A DNA stretch of 10,010 bases, taken from assembly GCA_016462305.1 (NCBI GenBank), contig JAEMTM010000068.1, forward strand, positions 1-10,010, in the 5' to 3' direction. This stretch comes from Sphingomonadaceae bacterium. GTDB lineage: Bacteria; Pseudomonadota; Alphaproteobacteria; Sphingomonadales; Sphingomonadaceae. Below the pieces are notes generated by a model. That model did not search any database and had not been told where the DNA came from. It was given only the letters and a program-made list of their open reading frames with translations. Made by a program: the position numbers and the translations under genes. Below, in pieces: positions 7,338 through 10,010 of the stretch. Position 1 is the stretch's first letter, and the number at the start of each line of letters is the position of its first letter.

Positions 7338-7488
7338 TATATTCCCTTTCAACTAGGGCTCCGTCTAAACAGCACCCATGATGAACCTGCGATGATTATT
7401 TCTGTCAGTTGCATCATCTCACCATAACGCATTTTTGCGCATTTTGTTGCCAAACACCCATTTTGGGCATTATGGCGCAAAGGTCCTT
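7338..7488. promoter_or_regulatory. Divergent leader region between yiaD-like and CNNM genes, with foldable RNA leader
   Basis: This 151-bp region must drive both genes. For the leftward gene a weak pair is TTGGCA (7453-7448), 18 nt, CGTTAT (7429-7424). For the rightward gene no good promoter is visible. If transcription starts upstream of 7432, UUUUUGCGC (7432-7440) can pair with GCGCAAAGG (7475-7483) by seven Watson-Crick and two G-U pairs, burying the Shine-Dalgarno sequence AAAGG (7479-7483); a small CCCA-TTT-TGGG hairpin (7457-7467) sits inside. An alternative hairpin, CGCA-TTTT-TGCG (7428-7439), uses the same 5' arm, so the two folds exclude each other. This could be a regulatory leader, but no known metal riboswitch is recognised. 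Confidence 0.35.
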
Positions 7489-8826
7489 ATGGAACCTCTT
7501 GACCCTTTCCCGTGGTTTGACGCCGCAACGATATTGGCGCTCATCGCCTTAAACGGTGTGTTCGCCATGTCGGAACTCGCCATTGTGTCCGCACGCACAG
7601 CCAAGTTAAAAGCCATGGCCGAAGACGGCAAGCGCGGCGCGTCGGCGGCGCTGAGGTTGGGGCGCGACCCCGGAAAATTCCTGTCCACAGTGCAAATCGG
7701 CATAACCCTCATTGGCATAATTGCTGGCGCATATTCGGGTTCTACGCTTGGCGGGCCGGTTGCTGATCGCATTGCCTTATGGGGTGTAGACCGTGAATGG
7801 TCCGAAACCTTAGGCTTTGGCATTGTTATCAGCATCACGACTTACGCGTCGCTGGTGGTGGGCGAGCTGGTGCCAAAGCAATTTGCGCTTATCGCGCCTG
7901 AGCGGATCGCCGTTATCATGGCTGGCCCGATGGAGCTGCTTGCGCGAATCACTGCGCCAATAGTGTGGACGCTCGACAAATCGAGCGCGACCATTTTTCG
8001 CGCACTTGGGCTGCGCCGCGATACCCGCGACGCGCTGAGTGCCGAAGAATTGCGCATGGTCTTTGCTGAAGCCACGCATGCAGGCATCATTGAGGAGCAT
8101 GAGCATAAGGTCATTGCGGGTGTTGTCCGTCTTGCCGACCGGCCGGTGCGTGAAGTGATGACGCCGCGCACCGACGTGGACCGCATTTCCGCAGATGCTT
8201 CCGAAGAAGCGGTGCGCGATTCGCTTTTGCATTCGCTTCATACGCGGCTGCCGGTGACGGGCGAAGACGGCGACGACATTATTGGTGTAGTCCAATCACG
8301 CGATATCGTCGCGGCGCAAATTCGCGGCGAAGTGCTCGACATCCGCAGTTTGATGCGCCGTGCCGAGATCATTCCGGATCAGTTGGATGCCATGGACGCG
8401 CTTGAAATTTTGCGTTCATCCGATGTGCCAATGCTTTTGGTGCATGATGAATATGGCCATTTCGAAGGTATCGTGACGCCAAATGACCTTTTGGCGGCGA
8501 TTGCTGGCGAATTCGCGTCGGACCAAGCACAGGGCAGTGCGCCCAATATCATCACGCTGGATGATGGATCAATGCTGGTATCTGGCTCAATGTCTGCTGA
8601 CGCAATGGCCGAGGCATTGTCCATCGACCTGCCAGAAGATCGGGATTACGCGACGGCGGCCGGGCATGTTTTGCACATATTGCGGCATTTGCCTTCGGAA
8701 GGGGAGGCGTTCACCGATCAAGGCTGGCGCTTTGAAGTGGTGGATATGGATGGCCGCAAAATTGACAAGCTGCGCGTGCGACTTGCAGAAAAGGCAAGCA
8801 GAGTAGACGCAGTTGAGGGCTTGTGA
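7489..8826 (+). CDS. CNNM/CBS/CorC-type membrane protein (hemolysin family, probable divalent cation transport)
   Basis: Inner-membrane protein of the CNNM (DUF21) family; characterised relatives export Mg2+ or Co2+, while the 'hemolysin' label is historical. The 445-residue product has an N-terminal CNNM domain (about 8-190) with membrane segments near 11-31, 67-88 and 108-127. It carries the signatures MSELAIVSARTAKL (27-40), GITLIGIIAGAYSG (71-84) and VVGELVPKQFAL (123-134). A pair of CBS domains follows (about 217-345, opening with REVMTPRTDV at 221-230), which bind adenine nucleotide-Mg2+ in the family, then a C-terminal CorC/HlyC domain (about 354-432). The start is ATG 7489, with AAAGG 5 nt upstream; the frame continues upstream to a TTG at 7435, but that extension lacks a ribosome binding site. 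The leader may fold over the ribosome binding site. sdhB follows after 71 nt. Confidence 0.93.
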   Translation: MEPLDPFPWFDAATILALIALNGVFAMSELAIVSARTAKLKAMAEDGKRGASAALRLGRDPGKFLSTVQIGITLIGIIAGAYSGSTLGGPVADRIALWGVDREWSETLGFGIVISITTYASLVVGELVPKQFALIAPERIAVIMAGPMELLARITAPIVWTLDKSSATIFRALGLRRDTRDALSAEELRMVFAEATHAGIIEEHEHKVIAGVVRLADRPVREVMTPRTDVDRISADASEEAVRDSLLHSLHTRLPVTGEDGDDIIGVVQSRDIVAAQIRGEVLDIRSLMRRAEIIPDQLDAMDALEILRSSDVPMLLVHDEYGHFEGIVTPNDLLAAIAGEFASDQAQGSAPNIITLDDGSMLVSGSMSADAMAEALSIDLPEDRDYATAAGHVLHILRHLPSEGEAFTDQGWRFEVVDMDGRKIDKLRVRLAEKASRVDAVEGL

Positions 8827-8897
8827 TTGCTTAATCGCTTGGTTAGGGCAAATGCTGACACGGATTACTAAGTTGGTAGCGTCCACAGGATATTGAT

Positions 8898-9677
8898 ATG
8901 GCCGATTTCTTTCTTCCCAAGAACAGCAAAGTCCAGAAGGGCGTTGTGCATGCCGCAAAAACCGGCGGCAAGAACAAAAAATTCAAGGTATATCGCTATG
9001 ATCCCGATAGCGGGGAGAACCCGCGTTACGACATGTTTGAGGTGGATACCGACAATTGCGGCCCAATGGTGCTCGACGCGCTGATCAAGATGAAGGGTGA
9101 GCAGGATTCTTCGCTGACCTTCCGTCGGTCATGCCGCGAAGGTATTTGCGGTTCTTGCGCAATGAACATCGACGGCAAAAACGGCCTTGCCTGCACCACC
9201 GCGATTGAAGATTGCAAAAGCGAGGTTACCATCACCCCGCTGCCGCATATGGAAGTCATCAAGGACCTGGTTCCTGACTTCACGCATTTCTACGCGCAAT
9301 ATGCGTCGATCAAACCTTGGCTGCAAACGGTAACGCCCGAACCATCGGGCAAGGAGCGGCTGCAGTCACCAGAGGACCGTGCGAAGCTTGACGGCCTGTA
9401 TGAATGCATCTTGTGTGCATGTTGCTCGACGAGCTGCCCTTCTTATTGGTGGAATAGCGACAAGTTTTTAGGGCCAGCCATTTTGCTGCAAGCCTATCGC
9501 TGGTTGGCAGACAGCCGCGATGAAATGACGGGTGAGCGCCTCGACGAGCTGGAAGATCCTTTTCGCCTCTATCGTTGCCACACGATCATGAACTGCGCCA
9601 ACGCCTGCCCCAAGGGCCTGAACCCGGCAAAGGCCATTGCAGAAACGAAAAAGATGGTGGCTGAACGCCACCTATAA
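8898..9677 (+). CDS. sdhB: Succinate dehydrogenase iron-sulfur subunit SdhB
   Basis: Subunit of respiratory complex II that passes electrons from the SdhA flavin to ubiquinone through three iron-sulfur clusters on the cytoplasmic side of the inner membrane. The 259-residue product is of normal length. The plant-type ferredoxin domain supplies the [2Fe-2S] ligands C79, C84, C87 and C99 (SCREGICGSCAM). The C-terminal domain supplies [4Fe-4S] ligands C170, C173, C176 and C237, and [3Fe-4S] ligands C180, C227 and C233 (YECILCACCSTSCPSYWWN; RCHTIMNCANACPKG). All are intact. The start ATG 8898 has AGGA 7 nt upstream. sdhC, sdhD and sdhA are not adjacent: the preceding gene is the CNNM protein, 71 nt away, and I see no confident promoter or terminator in the gap. 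Its quinone partner links it to the hydroxylase gene at 5441, its FAD-containing partner SdhA to ribA. Confidence 0.98.
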   Translation: MADFFLPKNSKVQKGVVHAAKTGGKNKKFKVYRYDPDSGENPRYDMFEVDTDNCGPMVLDALIKMKGEQDSSLTFRRSCREGICGSCAMNIDGKNGLACTTAIEDCKSEVTITPLPHMEVIKDLVPDFTHFYAQYASIKPWLQTVTPEPSGKERLQSPEDRAKLDGLYECILCACCSTSCPSYWWNSDKFLGPAILLQAYRWLADSRDEMTGERLDELEDPFRLYRCHTIMNCANACPKGLNPAKAIAETKKMVAERHL

Positions 9678-9720
9678 GCGTTTCAATGCACCATTAGGCT
9701 CTTATCGGTTAGGATTGCCG

Positions 9721-10010
9721 TTGGATACACCCGCTTTTGACAGCAGCCCTGACCCCGATAATCCGGGCTGGCTGAACTGGCAGATGACCGACGCCAGCCG
9801 TTACAACGGCACGGTGCTTGGCAAAATGCTCGTCCGTAGCGACGGTGATAACAAGGCGCGCCTGCGTATGTACCCCGAGCACCGGCACAGCAATTTGCGC
9901 AACGCGGTGCATGGCGGCGTCACTCTGGGCTTTATCGACGTAGCCATGTTCGGCGCGTCGCGCATGTTCGGCCTGATTGAGGCTGGCGCGGCGGTCACTT
10001 TAGACCTCTC
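9721..10010 (+). CDS. PaaI-type hotdog thioesterase, N-terminal part (cut by window end)
   Basis: An open frame of 96 codons runs to the window edge. Its visible product begins MDTPAFDSSPDPDNPGW and carries the hotdog acyl-CoA thioesterase signature: EHRHSNLRNAVHGGVTLGFID (H and N, then VHGG, then D, at about residues 51-71), as in the PaaI/4HBT superfamily. These enzymes hydrolyse aryl- or acyl-CoA thioesters; the substrate here is unknown. The start is TTG 9721, supported by AGGA at 9711-9714 with 6-nt spacing; the frame has no upstream ATG, and the first internal ATG (9784) would remove the start of the fold. A TTG at 9715 is too close to the ribosome binding site. It lies 43 nt after sdhB on the same strand, so shared transcription is likely. 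Confidence 0.85.
   Translation, partial: MDTPAFDSSPDPDNPGWLNWQMTDASRYNGTVLGKMLVRSDGDNKARLRMYPEHRHSNLRNAVHGGVTLGFIDVAMFGASRMFGLIEAGAAVTLDL

Noticed and set aside
7338..7352. TTG start of the YiaD-like gene at 7352
   Set aside because: The TTG codon lies directly beside the AAAGGG that serves ATG 7337, and the downstream start gives a normal lipoprotein signal peptide.
7435..7488. TTG start of the CNNM gene at 7435
   Set aside because: It has no ribosome binding site; the 18 added residues do not fit a CNNM N-terminus, and the segment looks like a leader.
7810..8295. 161-codon minus-strand frame inside the CNNM gene
   Set aside because: It is the antisense of a well-supported gene, and its His/Arg-rich product has no recognisable motif.
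9709..9998. Minus-strand frames at the right end
   Set aside because: They are antisense to the plus-strand frame that carries the clear hotdog thioesterase signature.
1..10010. CRISPR arrays, insertion sequences, tRNA/rRNA, phage or defence genes
   Set aside because: I looked for spaced direct repeats, terminal inverted repeats, transposase motifs and tRNA-like ends and saw none; nearly all of the window is accounted for by housekeeping genes.

Overview
The window reads as an ordinary chromosomal stretch of an alphaproteobacterium, most likely a member of the Sphingomonadales. That placement rests on protein style (an FtsK of about 770 residues, an alphaproteobacterial-type LolA, an SdhB very close to the mitochondrial/alphaproteobacterial type, a long RibA) and on the gene order UbiH-type hydroxylase / ftsK / lolA / xth / ribA, which I recall from sphingomonads. 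I could not run a search, so the order-level placement is an inference. I see no mobile element, CRISPR array, tRNA, rRNA or defence system.

Left part (1-5275, all minus strand, read right to left): ftsK (DNA translocase for chromosome segregation at the septum), then lolA (periplasmic lipoprotein chaperone), then a strong intrinsic terminator at about 2036-2079. xth (exonuclease III-type AP endonuclease) follows and overlaps ribA (GTP cyclohydrolase II with a degenerate RibB-like N-terminal half) by four bases. A further reading frame begins 8 nt after ribA and leaves the window on the left. The 180 nt between lolA and the terminator hold no convincing gene, but they contain a hairpin with a C6 loop and a weak promoter-like sequence, so a small RNA is possible.

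Middle (5276-7488): a 165-bp divergent promoter region separates ftsK from a plus-strand UbiH/UbiF/COQ6-family flavin hydroxylase (ubiquinone pathway). This gene converges, with only 13 bp between stop codons, on a minus-strand YiaD-like lipoprotein (glycine zipper plus OmpA peptidoglycan-binding domain). A second divergent region (7338-7488) follows; its right half can fold so that the ribosome binding site of the next gene is paired.

Right part (7489-10010, plus strand): a CNNM/CBS/CorC-type membrane protein ('hemolysin family', probable divalent cation transport), then sdhB (succinate dehydrogenase iron-sulfur subunit, without sdhC, sdhD or sdhA beside it), then the start of a PaaI-type hotdog thioesterase initiated at TTG and cut by the window end.

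Functionally the window is housekeeping: envelope biogenesis (LolA, YiaD-like), respiration (ubiquinone hydroxylase, SdhB), cofactor synthesis (RibA; riboflavin supplies the FAD of both the hydroxylase and succinate dehydrogenase), DNA repair and segregation. I found no convincing undescribed multi-gene system. The best leads are the possible small RNA after lolA, the degenerate RibB half of RibA, and the foldable leader of the CNNM gene.
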